A DNA stretch of 64,000 nucleotides. Origin: Cellulomonas telluris (GTDB lineage: Bacteria; Actinomycetota; Actinomycetes; Actinomycetales; Cellulomonadaceae). Shown one piece after another: positions 51,924 through 64,000 of this stretch (position 1 is its first letter; every line of letters begins with the position of its first letter). The stretch spans positions 620,001 to 684,000 of the forward strand of contig NZ_QXFN01000004.1 in the NCBI RefSeq assembly GCF_004886325.1, written 5' to 3'. The notes beneath the pieces are model-generated. The model did no database searches. It was not told the DNA's origin and was given only the letters and a program-made list of their open reading frames with translations. The position numbers and the translations under genes are program-made.

Positions 51924-54044
51924 TCAGCAGGTCAGCAGCCCCGCGCACGCCCCGGTCGCACCGTCGTCGGGGCCCGCGACGTCCCAGCGGTCGTCGCCGA
52001 GCGGCAGGCCCTGCACCTCGACCGGGCCCCACGACGCCGGCAGCGCGGGCCGGGCCACGCGGCGGCCGTGCGGCACGCACGGGTCGAGGCGCAGCAGCGC
52101 GGTGAGCAGACCGAGCGGGCTCGCGGCCGCCCAGGCCTGCGGCGAGCAGGACGTCGGGTACGGCACGGGCACCGGCACGTCGCCCCGGTCGAACCCGCAG
52201 AACAGCTCCGGCAGCCGCCCGCCGAACGCGGCCGCCGCGTCGAGCAGGCCCTCGGCCAGCCGGTGCGCGTGGTCGAGCAGGCCGGCGCGCACGAGCCCGG
52301 CCAGCACGAGCGCGTTGTCGTGCGGCCACACCGAGCCGTTGTGGTAGCTCACCGGGTTGTAGCGGGCGGCCGTCGTGGCGAGCGTGCGCACGCCCCACCC
52401 GGTGAACAGCGCGGGCCCGAGCAGGTGCTCGGCGACCTGCGCCGCCCGCTCCCCCGTCGCCAGCCCCGTCCAGAGGCAGTGCCCCTGGTTCGAGGCGAGG
52501 GCGTCGACCGGCTCCTTGCGTCCGTCGAGCGCGAGGGCGTAGTACCCGCGGTCGGGCAGCCAGAACGCGTCGTCCACCGCGGCGCGCAGCCGCTCGGCCC
52601 GCTCCGCCCACGTGCGCGCACCCGCCTCGTCCCCCAGCAGGGACGCCAGGTGCGCGCGGGCCCGATACGCGCCGTGCACGTACGCCTGCACCTCGACCAG
52701 CGCGACCGGCCCGGCGGCGGGTCGCCCGTCCGCGAAGGAGATCGCGTCGTGCGAGTCCTTCCAGCCCTGGTGCAGCAGCCCCCGGTCCGTCGAGCGCTGG
52801 TACTCCACGAAGCCGTCGCCGTCGCGGTCGCCGTACCGCTCGACCCACTCCAGGGCGGCGTCCGCGGCCGGCAGCAGGGCGCAGACGTCCTCCAGCGGCA
52901 CGCCCCACCGGGCGGCGAGGTCGAGCACGACGACGAACAGCGGCGTGGCGTCGACCGAGCCGTAGTAGACGGCGCTGCCGCCCAGGGCGCGCTCCTCGTC
53001 GCCGCGGCGCACCTCGTGCAGGATCCGGCCGGGCTCCTCCTCGCTGAGCGGGTCGACGCGCCGCCCCTGGTGCGCCGCGAGCGTCTGCAGCGTGCCGACC
53101 GCGAGGTCGGGGTCGAACGGCAGGGCCAGCGCGCTCGTCAGCAGCGAGTCGCGCCCGAACAGCGCCATGAACCACGGGGCGCCCGCCGCCACCACGTCGG
53201 CGCCGGGCAGCACGGGGTCGGAGATGCGCAGCGCGCCCAGGTCGAGCACGGAGCGGCGGACGGCGTCGCGCAGCCGCGGGTCGGCGCACCGGACCTCCGG
53301 CCGCTCCCGCCGCCACGCGCGCATGCGCCGCGACGGGTCCGCCTGCTCGACGGGCCGGTCCACGGGGAACGACGCGTCGACCTCGCCCTCGTCGGTCGAG
53401 GGCAGGACCTCGACCGTCGTCCGCCACGTCCCGCGCGGGGGGACGACGACGCGCCACCACAGGGCGCCCGGGTGCGCGCGGGCGCCGTGACCCCGCACCC
53501 GCACGCCGCGCCGGCGCGTGCCGTGCCCCGCCTCGAGCGTCACGGCGTCGCCGTCGTCCCGGCGGCGCACGGCCCCGCGCCGCCCCGGCCGGCCGTCCTT
53601 GACGTCGAAGAGGTCCGCGAAGTCGGCGTCGACGAGCAGCTGCAGGGTCAGCCCCGCGGGCTCGGTGCCGTGGTTCGTCACCAGCAGGTCCTCGCGCATG
53701 CCGTCGGCGACCAGCCGGCGCCGCTCGACGACCACCGTGCTGTCGTCCTGGCCGGGACGCGCCGCGGCGCGGGTGACGAAGCGGGCGCCGAACGGCTCGC
53801 CGGGCACGACCGCGAGCGCCTGCACCGGCTCGTCGTCCACCAGCAGCCGCCACGCCGAGACGATCCGGGTGTCCCGGTAGAAGACGCCCTGCGGCCTGTC
53901 GGGCTCGATGTCCCCCGCACGGTCGCTCACGCAGAACGACGCGCCCTCGACGAGGGTGACCTCGTCACGGGCGGGGACGGCCTCGTGCTGGTCGACGGCG
54001 GCCCTCGCGACGGCCACGGGCTCGGCGGCGGGCACGACGCTCAC
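51924..54044 (-). CDS. Glycogen debranching-type enzyme (amylo-alpha-1,6-glucosidase family)
   Basis: A 706-residue protein. The N-terminal beta-sandwich domain is of the GDE_N_bis type (EGASFCVSDRAGDI, GVFYRDTRIVSAWRLLVDDE). Then comes an (alpha/alpha)6 catalytic domain with GAPWFMALFGRDSLLTSALAL, DRDGDGFVEYQR, HQGWKDSHDAI and YHNGSVWPHDNALVLAG. It probably removes alpha-1,6-linked glucose from an alpha-glucan or an unknown glycoside. GTG start overlaps the upstream GT4 gene by 4 nt, which implies a shared glycan substrate. Confidence 0.87.
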   Translation of the reverse strand: MSVVPAAEPVAVARAAVDQHEAVPARDEVTLVEGASFCVSDRAGDIEPDRPQGVFYRDTRIVSAWRLLVDDEPVQALAVVPGEPFGARFVTRAAARPGQDDSTVVVERRRLVADGMREDLLVTNHGTEPAGLTLQLLVDADFADLFDVKDGRPGRRGAVRRRDDGDAVTLEAGHGTRRRGVRVRGHGARAHPGALWWRVVVPPRGTWRTTVEVLPSTDEGEVDASFPVDRPVEQADPSRRMRAWRRERPEVRCADPRLRDAVRRSVLDLGALRISDPVLPGADVVAAGAPWFMALFGRDSLLTSALALPFDPDLAVGTLQTLAAHQGRRVDPLSEEEPGRILHEVRRGDEERALGGSAVYYGSVDATPLFVVVLDLAARWGVPLEDVCALLPAADAALEWVERYGDRDGDGFVEYQRSTDRGLLHQGWKDSHDAISFADGRPAAGPVALVEVQAYVHGAYRARAHLASLLGDEAGARTWAERAERLRAAVDDAFWLPDRGYYALALDGRKEPVDALASNQGHCLWTGLATGERAAQVAEHLLGPALFTGWGVRTLATTAARYNPVSYHNGSVWPHDNALVLAGLVRAGLLDHAHRLAEGLLDAAAAFGGRLPELFCGFDRGDVPVPVPYPTSCSPQAWAAASPLGLLTALLRLDPCVPHGRRVARPALPASWGPVEVQGLPLGDDRWDVAGPDDGATGACAGLLTC

Positions 54045-55240
54045 GCGCCCACCTCCTCCACGACGGCGCCGCGCGCGGCCGCGGCGCGTGCGGTCCGGTG
54101 CGGCCGCGCGGCGCCGCGCCCGCGGTGGCGGCGGCCGGCGCCGGCGCGCCCGCCGGCGGCGCTCCCCACGGCGGCCCGGTAGACCGCCTCGTACCCGGCC
54201 GCCATGACCGGCAGGTCGAAGTGCTCGAGCGCGCGGCGGCGGCACGCGGCGGGGTCGAGGTCGTCGGCGGACAGGATCGCCGCCGGCAGGTGCGCCGGGT
54301 CGTCGAGCAGCCGGCCGGTCTCGCCGTCCGCGACCACCTCCGGGACCGCCCCGCGGCGCAGCGCGACGACCGGCGTGCCGCAGGCCATCGCCTCGATCAT
54401 CACCATGCCGAACGGCTCCTCCCAGCAGACCGGGAAGACGAGGGCGCGCGCCCCGGCCAGCAGCTCGCGCTTGAGCGCGGCGTCCGCCTCCCCCACGTAC
54501 TCGACGCCCGGGCCGAGGCGCGGGGCGATCCGCTCGTCGAAGAACGCGCGCTCGCCGGGCTCGTTGCGCTTGCCGGCGAGCACGATGCGCCGGCCCGCCG
54601 CGCGCGCGGCGTCGATCGCGAGGTCCGGCCCCTTGTCCGGGTTGAACCGGCCGAGCCACAGGACGTAGTCGTCCTTGTCCTCCCGGTAGGGGAAGGACGC
54701 GACGTCGACGGCGTTGTGCACCCGGCCCACCCAGTGCAGGTCGGGGTTGAGGCGCCGCTGCGCGTCCGAGATGGCGACGAGGTCGATCGTCCGGCCCAGG
54801 CGCCGGTGGTAGTCGCCCTGCTCACCGGTGACGGGGCCGTGCATCGTCACGACCGTGGGGACGGCCCGGCCGCGCGCCAGCAGCGGGCCGGCGAGGGTGT
54901 GGTCGTGCACCAGGTCGACGTCGAGGCCGTCGAGCGCCTCCGCCGCGGCGGCGGCGTGGATGACCTCGGGTGCGGGTGTGCCCAGCCGGTGCGACGGCGG
55001 CTCGGGGAAGACCTGGACGAAGCGCTGCGCCGCGGTGCGGTGCCGGCCGGCGCCGACGAGCGTGACCTCGTGGCCGCGGGCGACGAGCTGGTCCACGAGG
55101 TCGGCGACCACCGACTCGATGCCGCCGTAGCCGGCGGGCGGCAGCTCGAACCACGGCGGCGCCACCATCGCGACGCGCAGCGGTGCGGACGTGGGGACCT
55201 GCGGCGCGCCCGGCGCCGACGCGAGCTCCACGACAGTCAT
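54041..55240 (-). CDS. GT4-family glycosyltransferase
   Basis: A 399-residue GT-B enzyme. N-terminal VAMVAPPWFELPPAGYGGIESVVADLVDQLVARGHEVTL carries the acceptor loop. The donor-binding end has LWLGRFNPDKGPDLAIDAA and the EX7E motif in CWEEPFGMVMIEAMACGTPVV. A basic Arg/Ala-rich low-complexity tail of about 40 residues ends the protein. ATG follows AGGAGG at a rather long 11 nt. Cotranscribed with the debranching-type enzyme. A CIRCE-like element lies upstream. Confidence 0.85.
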   Translation of the reverse strand: MTVVELASAPGAPQVPTSAPLRVAMVAPPWFELPPAGYGGIESVVADLVDQLVARGHEVTLVGAGRHRTAAQRFVQVFPEPPSHRLGTPAPEVIHAAAAAEALDGLDVDLVHDHTLAGPLLARGRAVPTVVTMHGPVTGEQGDYHRRLGRTIDLVAISDAQRRLNPDLHWVGRVHNAVDVASFPYREDKDDYVLWLGRFNPDKGPDLAIDAARAAGRRIVLAGKRNEPGERAFFDERIAPRLGPGVEYVGEADAALKRELLAGARALVFPVCWEEPFGMVMIEAMACGTPVVALRRGAVPEVVADGETGRLLDDPAHLPAAILSADDLDPAACRRRALEHFDLPVMAAGYEAVYRAAVGSAAGGRAGAGRRHRGRGAARPHRTARAAAARGAVVEEVGA

Positions 55241-55323
55241 GGGGTGTCGTCCTCCTACGACGTGTCCGAGGGGCAGCTGACCACCTGCCCGATCCTGGGG
55301 CGCCCGGGGCGCCCGCACTTCTC

Positions 55324-55350
55324 TTAGCACTCTCACGCCGCGAGTGCCAG
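55324..55350. promoter_or_regulatory. CIRCE-like (HrcA) element
   Basis: TTAGCACTC, 9-nt spacer, GAGTGCCAG. It matches the CIRCE consensus TTAGCACTC-n9-GAGTGCTAA at 16 of 18 positions, with one half perfect. Read on the minus strand it has the usual actinobacterial groE-promoter look (CTGGCACTC...GAGTGCTAA), 84 nt before the GT4 ATG. HrcA binding would place the GT4-debranching operon under heat-shock control. The guaB1 -10 (55382) is on the other side. Confidence 0.7.
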
Positions 55351-55381
55351 CACGTCCCCCGTCGTCGTGACGACGAGCAGG

Positions 55382-55387
55382 TAGCAT
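55382..55387 (+). promoter_or_regulatory. -10-like element of guaB1
   Basis: TAGCAT about 20 nt before the guaB1 ATG. GAAAGGGGA serves as Shine-Dalgarno between them. Confidence 0.45.
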
Positions 55388-55389
55388 GA

Positions 55390-57583
<2,194 letters not shown>

Positions 57584-57587
<4 letters not shown>

Positions 57588-58297
57588 CGGCACCGGGCCG
57601 CGGCACCACCGGTCCCGCCGCCGGCGGGCCGTCGGGCCCGCGGGACGAGCTGCTCCGGATGGTCCGGGCGGGCGTGCGGTGGCCCGGCGACCCGACCGGT
57701 CTGCACATGGACCCGGCTCGCGTCCGACGGGCCGCGGTGCTGGTGCTGTTCGGCGTCCTCGACTCCGTCCCGGCGCACGAGCACGGCCACGGGCACGTGC
57801 CGGACGACCTGGACGTGCTGCTGCAGCGGCGCGCCGCCACGCTCGGGCACCACCCCGGCCAGGTCGCGTTCCCCGGGGGCGGCATCGACCCGGACGACCA
57901 CGGCCCCACGGCGGCGGCACTGCGCGAGGCGGTCGAGGAGACGGGCCTGGACCCGAGCGGCGTCGACGTGCTCGGCGAGCTGGACGAGATCCCGCTGCCC
58001 GTCAGCAACAACGTCGTCACCCCGGTCGTCGCCTGGTGGACGCGGCCGTCCCGCGTCGCCGCGGTGGACCACCGCGAGGCGGTCGACGTGTTCCGCGCCC
58101 CCGTCGCGGACCTGCTGGACCCCGCGCGCCGCGCCGTCGTCGTCCACCCCGTCCCCCGCGGCCGCAGCCGCACGCCGGCGTTCGAGCTCGACGGCGGCGT
58201 GCTCGTGTGGGGCTTCACCGCCATCGTGCTCTCGGGCATCTTCGACGCGCTCGGCTGGACCCGGCCGTGGGACGACCGCCGTACCGTGACGCCGTGA
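57584..58297 (+). CDS. Nudix hydrolase, CoA pyrophosphatase type
   Basis: A 237-residue Nudix protein. The GQVAFPGGGIDPDD segment just before the box is typical of the NUDT7/YeaB coenzyme A diphosphatase group, and the box continues AALREAVEETGLDP with the metal-binding REAVEE glutamates. FGVLDSVPAHEHGHGHVP is an unusual His-rich insertion before it. GTG start overlaps the GATase gene. It may remove damaged CoA or nucleoside diphosphate derivatives. Confidence 0.85.
58282..58287 (+). promoter_or_regulatory. -10 element before the phosphotransferase gene
   Basis: TACCGT ends 6 nt before GTG at 58294, inside the 3' end of the Nudix gene. Confidence 0.45.
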
Positions 58298-59190
58298 CCC
58301 CGCCGCCCGCCCACCCGATGATCGAGGTCGACGTCGACGCCGACCTCGCGCGCACGCTGCTCGCCGAGCAGCACCCCGACCTCGCCGACCTGCCGCTGCA
58401 CGGCCGGACGAACGGCTGGGACAACATCACCTGGCGCCTCGGCGCCGACCTGGCGCTGCGTTTCCCCGTGCGGGCGATGTCGTCGCCGCTCGTGGAGCGG
58501 GAGCAGACGTGGCTGCCGGTGCTGGCTCCGCGCCTGCCCGTGCCCGTGCCGACGCCCGTGCGCGCGGGACACCCCGGTCCCCGCTACCCGTGGGCGTGGA
58601 GCGTCGTGCCGTGGCTCCCGGGCGAGGTGGTCGCGGCCACCGCCGTCGCGCCACGGACCGCCTGGGCGCACGAGCTCGCGGACGCCCTCGCGGCGCTGCA
58701 CGTCCCGGCACCACCCGGCGCCCCGCCGAACCCGTACCGCGGCGTCCCGCTCGCCGAGCGCGACGCGGTCGTCGCCGACCGGCTCGCGAGCGACCTGCCG
58801 CACGGCACCGCCCTGCGGGGCGCGTGGACGGCCGGCCTCGCGGCACCGGCCTGGTCGGAACCGGCTGTGTGGCTGCACGGGGACCCGCACCCGGGCAACC
58901 TCGTCAGCCGGGACGGCCGCCTGGCCGGGCTGCTCGACTTCGGCGACCTCACCGCGGGCGACCCCGCGTCGGACCTCGCGACGGCGTGGCTCACGTTCGA
59001 CGCCGAGGGCCGGGCGGCGTTCCGCGCACGCACCACCGCCCTGCGCGGGTGGGACGACGCGACGTGGGTCCGCGCGCGCGCCTGGGCCGCGGCCCTGGTC
59101 CCCGTCCTGGTCGCCCACCCCGAGGAGTACCCGCTCATGGCGGCCGTCGGCCGGCACGCGGCGGTGCAGATCGCCTCGGACGGGCGCTGA
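58294..59190 (+). CDS. Aminoglycoside/choline kinase-like phosphotransferase (APH family)
   Basis: A 298-residue protein-kinase-like fold. The catalytic loop is WLHGDPHPGNLVSRDG and the metal-binding DFG segment LLDFGDLTAGDPASDLA. The N-lobe has GRTNGWDNITWRLG. Resembles actinobacterial phosphotransferases annotated after aminoglycoside kinases, but nothing shows antibiotic resistance. A small-metabolite kinase is as likely. GTG start overlaps the Nudix gene. An ATG at 58318 is an alternative. Confidence 0.8.
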   Translation: MTPPPAHPMIEVDVDADLARTLLAEQHPDLADLPLHGRTNGWDNITWRLGADLALRFPVRAMSSPLVEREQTWLPVLAPRLPVPVPTPVRAGHPGPRYPWAWSVVPWLPGEVVAATAVAPRTAWAHELADALAALHVPAPPGAPPNPYRGVPLAERDAVVADRLASDLPHGTALRGAWTAGLAAPAWSEPAVWLHGDPHPGNLVSRDGRLAGLLDFGDLTAGDPASDLATAWLTFDAEGRAAFRARTTALRGWDDATWVRARAWAAALVPVLVAHPEEYPLMAAVGRHAAVQIASDGR

Positions 59191-59216
59191 CCCGGCGCGT
59201 CGGACGCGCGGCGGCC

Positions 59217-59642
59217 TCAGCCCCAGACGTGCGCGACGACGCGCGCGTACGACCGGCCGACCATGCCCTCGAGCACGTCGAGGTCCACGGCGTCGAGCCG
59301 CGTGAGGTACAGGCACGACACGCTCGTCGTGTGCGGCCCGAGCCGGGCGAGGTCGTCCTCGAGCCCGTCGAAGCCGAGCGGGAGGTAGACGGTCGAGCTC
59401 GCCTTGCGGGGCGAGAAGCCGGCCGCCGCGGCGTCGCCCTCGCGTCCCGAGGCGTACCGGTAGTGGTACCGGCCGAACCCGACGATCGAGCCGCCCCACA
59501 TGCGCGCGGGCTGCCCGGTCGCACGCTCGTGCAGCGAGAGGAGCGTGTGCGCCTCCTCGCGGCGGCGGTCGTCGGGCACCGAGGCGAGGAACGCGGCGAC
59601 GTCGCCGTCGTTCTCGACCGTCCTGGGGGTGCCGTCGCCCAT
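59217..59642 (-). CDS. DUF1801 protein
   Basis: A 141-residue small alpha/beta protein. FLASVPDDRRREEAHTLLSLHERATGQPARMWGGSIVGFG and YHYRYASGREGDAAAAGFSPRKASSTVYLPLG match the DUF1801 (YdhG-like) fold. Function unknown. ATG at 59642 has CATGCT 6 nt upstream. It converges with the APH-like gene. Confidence 0.85.
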   Translation of the reverse strand: MGDGTPRTVENDGDVAAFLASVPDDRRREEAHTLLSLHERATGQPARMWGGSIVGFGRYHYRYASGREGDAAAAGFSPRKASSTVYLPLGFDGLEDDLARLGPHTTSVSCLYLTRLDAVDLDVLEGMVGRSYARVVAHVWG

Positions 59643-59712
59643 CACCCGAGCATGGCACGGCCCGCCGGCGCCCGGGAGTCCGGGTGCCGGCGGGCCGTCC
59701 GCCGCGTGCTCG

Positions 59713-62520
<2,808 letters not shown>

Positions 62521-62654
62521 GTGGGCTCCTTCGCTGGCGAGTGGCCGGGCGGTCGTCCGGGCCCGGCGGGGGCGGCCGGCGACCAGCCTAGGACCCGGCC
62601 GCGCGACCTCGTGACGCGCGGCCCCTGCCACCGGCAGCGGCGCCCGTCCGTAGA

Positions 62655-62679
62655 TATCTTGATGTCGAGATACATCGTA
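62655..62679 (-). promoter_or_regulatory. acnA promoter region with 18-bp palindromic operator
   Basis: TATCTTGATGTCGAGATA (62655-62672), symmetric at 14 of 18 positions, lies directly downstream of a minus-strand -10-like TACGAT (62679-62674), covering the expected start point. This AT-rich island stands out in GC-rich surroundings. It is a strong candidate repressor site for aconitase control. The factor is unknown. Confidence 0.6.
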
Positions 62680-62731
62680 CCTGCTCCGGGACGCACCGCA
62701 CGCACGACGCGCCCCGCACGTCCCGCACGGC

Positions 62732-62766
62732 GCGAGGGGCGGCCCGGCGGACGGGCCGCCCCTCGC
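62732..62766 (-). terminator. Terminator of the 58-residue protein gene
   Basis: A 14-bp perfect stem, GCGAGGGGCGGCCC with GGGCCGCCCCTCGC, and a 7-nt loop. It lies just downstream of the stop at 62797 and upstream of the acnA promoter, insulating the two. Confidence 0.8.
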
Positions 62767-62796
62767 GGACGGTCGGCGGGTCTGCCGTGCCCGCGG

Positions 62797-62973
62797 TCAG
62801 CGCTGCTGCGCCCCGCCGGCCGCGCGGACCGCCTCCGCCGCCTTCCGCTCGGCCTCGACCGCCCGCTGGTGCGCACGGCGGTCGTAGTCGGGCGTGCCCT
62901 GCTTGTGCAGCTCCTGCGTCGCGATCCGGCTGGCCTCCGCGAGCCGGCGCTGGGCGTCCTGCGACTCGGTCAT
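62797..62973 (-). CDS. Small charged helical protein
   Basis: A 58-residue hydrophilic protein, almost certainly a single long helix or coiled coil (QRRLAEASRIATQELHKQG, then RRAHQRAVEAERKAAEAVRAA). No signal peptide. The ATG has a strong GGAGG 6 nt upstream and the gene ends in a strong terminator, so it is probably real. Function unknown. Confidence 0.65.
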   Translation of the reverse strand: MTESQDAQRRLAEASRIATQELHKQGTPDYDRRAHQRAVEAERKAAEAVRAAGGAQQR

Positions 62974-63062
62974 GGTCCACCTCCGTCGTCCGGCGGCCCG
63001 TCCCTGTAAGGGCCTCAGTGCCACGGTAGGCCCGCCCCGGGACCGCCGCGAGGGGTCTGCCG

Positions 63063-64000
63063 TCAGCGCGTCAGGACCGCGACCGCCTCGAGGTGGTGGG
63101 TGTGCGGGAACAGGTCGAACCCGCGCACATCCAGGCCCGTCCACCCGTGCTCGCCGAGCAGCGCGACGTCCCGCGCGAGCGCCGCCGGGTCGCACGCGAC
63201 GTAGACGATGCGCTCGGGGCGCAGCGCGGCGATCGCATCGACGACCGCGCGCCCGGCACCCGTGCGCGGCGGGTCGAGGACGACCACGTCGGCGTGCACC
63301 GCCGCCGGCACGCCGCCCCGGCCGGACAGCGCCGTCGCGACGTCACCGGCGTGCAGCTCGACCTGGGGCCGGTCGTGCGCGTTGCGCCGCGCGTCCCGGA
63401 CCGCCCGGGCGTCCCCCTCGACGCTGACGACCCGGCCGTCCTCCCCGACCGCGTCGGCGAGCGGGAGGGAGAACAGGCCGGCCCCGGCGTACAGGTCGAG
63501 CACCGTCGCGCCGGCGACGTCCCCGACGCCCCGCAGCACCTCGCCCACGAGCAGCGCGGGCGCCTCGCGGTGCACCTGCCAGAACCCGGCGCCGGCGACC
63601 CGGTAGTCGTACCGACGCTCGCCGACCTCGACCCGCTCGCGCACGGCCGTGCGCGCGTTCGGGCGGGGGTCCGGCCGGCCGCGGCCACGGTCGAACGGGA
63701 CGCCGTCGACGAGCACGAGGGCCGGCGAGCCGTCCGCGGGCGCGACGGCCTCGACGCGCACCCCCGCCGGCCAGCGGCGGTCGAACAGCCCGAGCGCCGC
63801 CACCTCCGGGGTCGCGAGGGGCATCGCGTCGAGCGGGACGACGTCGTGCGAGCGGTGCCGGTGCATGCCGGCCCGGCCCGCGCGGTCGGTCACCAGGTCG
63901 ATCCGGGTGCGCCACGCGAGCCCGTCCCGCTCGTCGTCCCCCGGGGCCGCGAGCACGGGCGGCTCGAGGTCCAGCCGGGCCAGCCGGCGCAGCTGCTCGG
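63063..64000 (-). CDS. SAM-dependent RNA (uracil-5-) methyltransferase, TrmA/RlmD family (5' end outside window)
   Basis: The C-terminal 311 residues of a class I methyltransferase of the RumA/TrmA family, which methylates C5 of uridine in rRNA or tRNA. ATVLDLYAGAGLFSLPLA binds SAM, VVLDPPRTGAG is motif IV, and IVYVACDPAALARDVALL contains the catalytic cysteine. QVHREAPALLV corresponds to the family's FxQ region. The N-terminal TRAM and start lie beyond base 64000. Target base unknown. Confidence 0.9.
   Translation of the reverse strand, partial: EQLRRLARLDLEPPVLAAPGDDERDGLAWRTRIDLVTDRAGRAGMHRHRSHDVVPLDAMPLATPEVAALGLFDRRWPAGVRVEAVAPADGSPALVLVDGVPFDRGRGRPDPRPNARTAVRERVEVGERRYDYRVAGAGFWQVHREAPALLVGEVLRGVGDVAGATVLDLYAGAGLFSLPLADAVGEDGRVVSVEGDARAVRDARRNAHDRPQVELHAGDVATALSGRGGVPAAVHADVVVLDPPRTGAGRAVVDAIAALRPERIVYVACDPAALARDVALLGEHGWTGLDVRGFDLFPHTHHLEAVAVLTR

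Noticed and set aside
58294-59190. Antibiotic resistance by the APH-like kinase
   Set aside because: The fold is shared with many metabolite kinases, and the gene is embedded in a housekeeping operon with no mobile element.

Overview
The window is about 64 kb of very GC-rich, densely packed chromosome with many ATGA/GTGA overlapping starts and frequent GTG starts. Together with actinobacterial hallmark genes (DUF3000, DUF6457, GuaB1, a polyprenol-phosphate sugar transferase fused to GtrA, MoeZ-type E1-rhodanese) plus formate-lyase fermentation and a maltooligosyl-trehalose pathway, it suggests a facultatively anaerobic member of the Micrococcales, most like Cellulomonas. The genus is inferred from gene content and style, not from a marker gene. 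No tRNA, rRNA, CRISPR, insertion sequence or prophage was seen. The window looks like core chromosome.

Layout. (1) 1-12.9 kb: nitrate assimilation (nasA, narK) followed by a nearly complete molybdenum-cofactor set (moeZ, mogA-moaC-moeA on the minus strand, divergent moaA-moaD, moaE, mobA) and a molybdate regulator-transporter operon (HTH-TOBE regulator, modA, modB, modC). Nitrate reductase is a molybdoenzyme, so uptake, cofactor synthesis and consumer sit together. (2) 13.0-22.5 kb: a polyprenol-phosphate glycosyltransferase, a transglutaminase-like protein, and glgX-treY-treZ, which debranches glycogen and turns its chains into trehalose. (3) 22.5-31.4 kb: zapE, then an assimilatory sulfur operon (sir, a zinc ribbon, cysH, cysD, cysN, cysG). 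In front of it is a 332-bp control region with two palindromes and a leaderless 27-codon cysteine-rich leader peptide. The siroheme made by CysG serves the sulfite reductase and probably a nitrite reductase outside the window. (4) 31.4-34.9 kb: gnd, an ATP-grasp carboxylate-amine ligase and an Asp/Glu racemase in one overlapping operon, a plausible D-Asp/D-Glu cross-bridge module for peptidoglycan. (5) 35.0-41.1 kb: DUF3000, a LuxR-type regulator, RNase D and the beta-oxidation pair fadA-fadB under a palindromic operator. (6) 42.1-45.9 kb: an unassigned five-gene operon with a small secreted protein, a lipoprotein, a peptidoglycan-binding adaptor and an ABC ATPase/permease. (7) 45.9-51.2 kb: pflA, pflB and dxs. 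(8) 51.3-64 kb: DUF4126, a glycogen-debranching-type enzyme and GT4 glycosyltransferase operon behind a CIRCE-like element, guaB1 and followers, aconitase with an upstream palindrome, and a partial RNA methyltransferase.

A recurring feature is a TANNNT-type -10 element ending 6-7 nt before an ATG or GTG start, found at about twenty genes on both strands. This predicts widespread leaderless transcription. One such element lies inside moeZ and would produce a free rhodanese domain.
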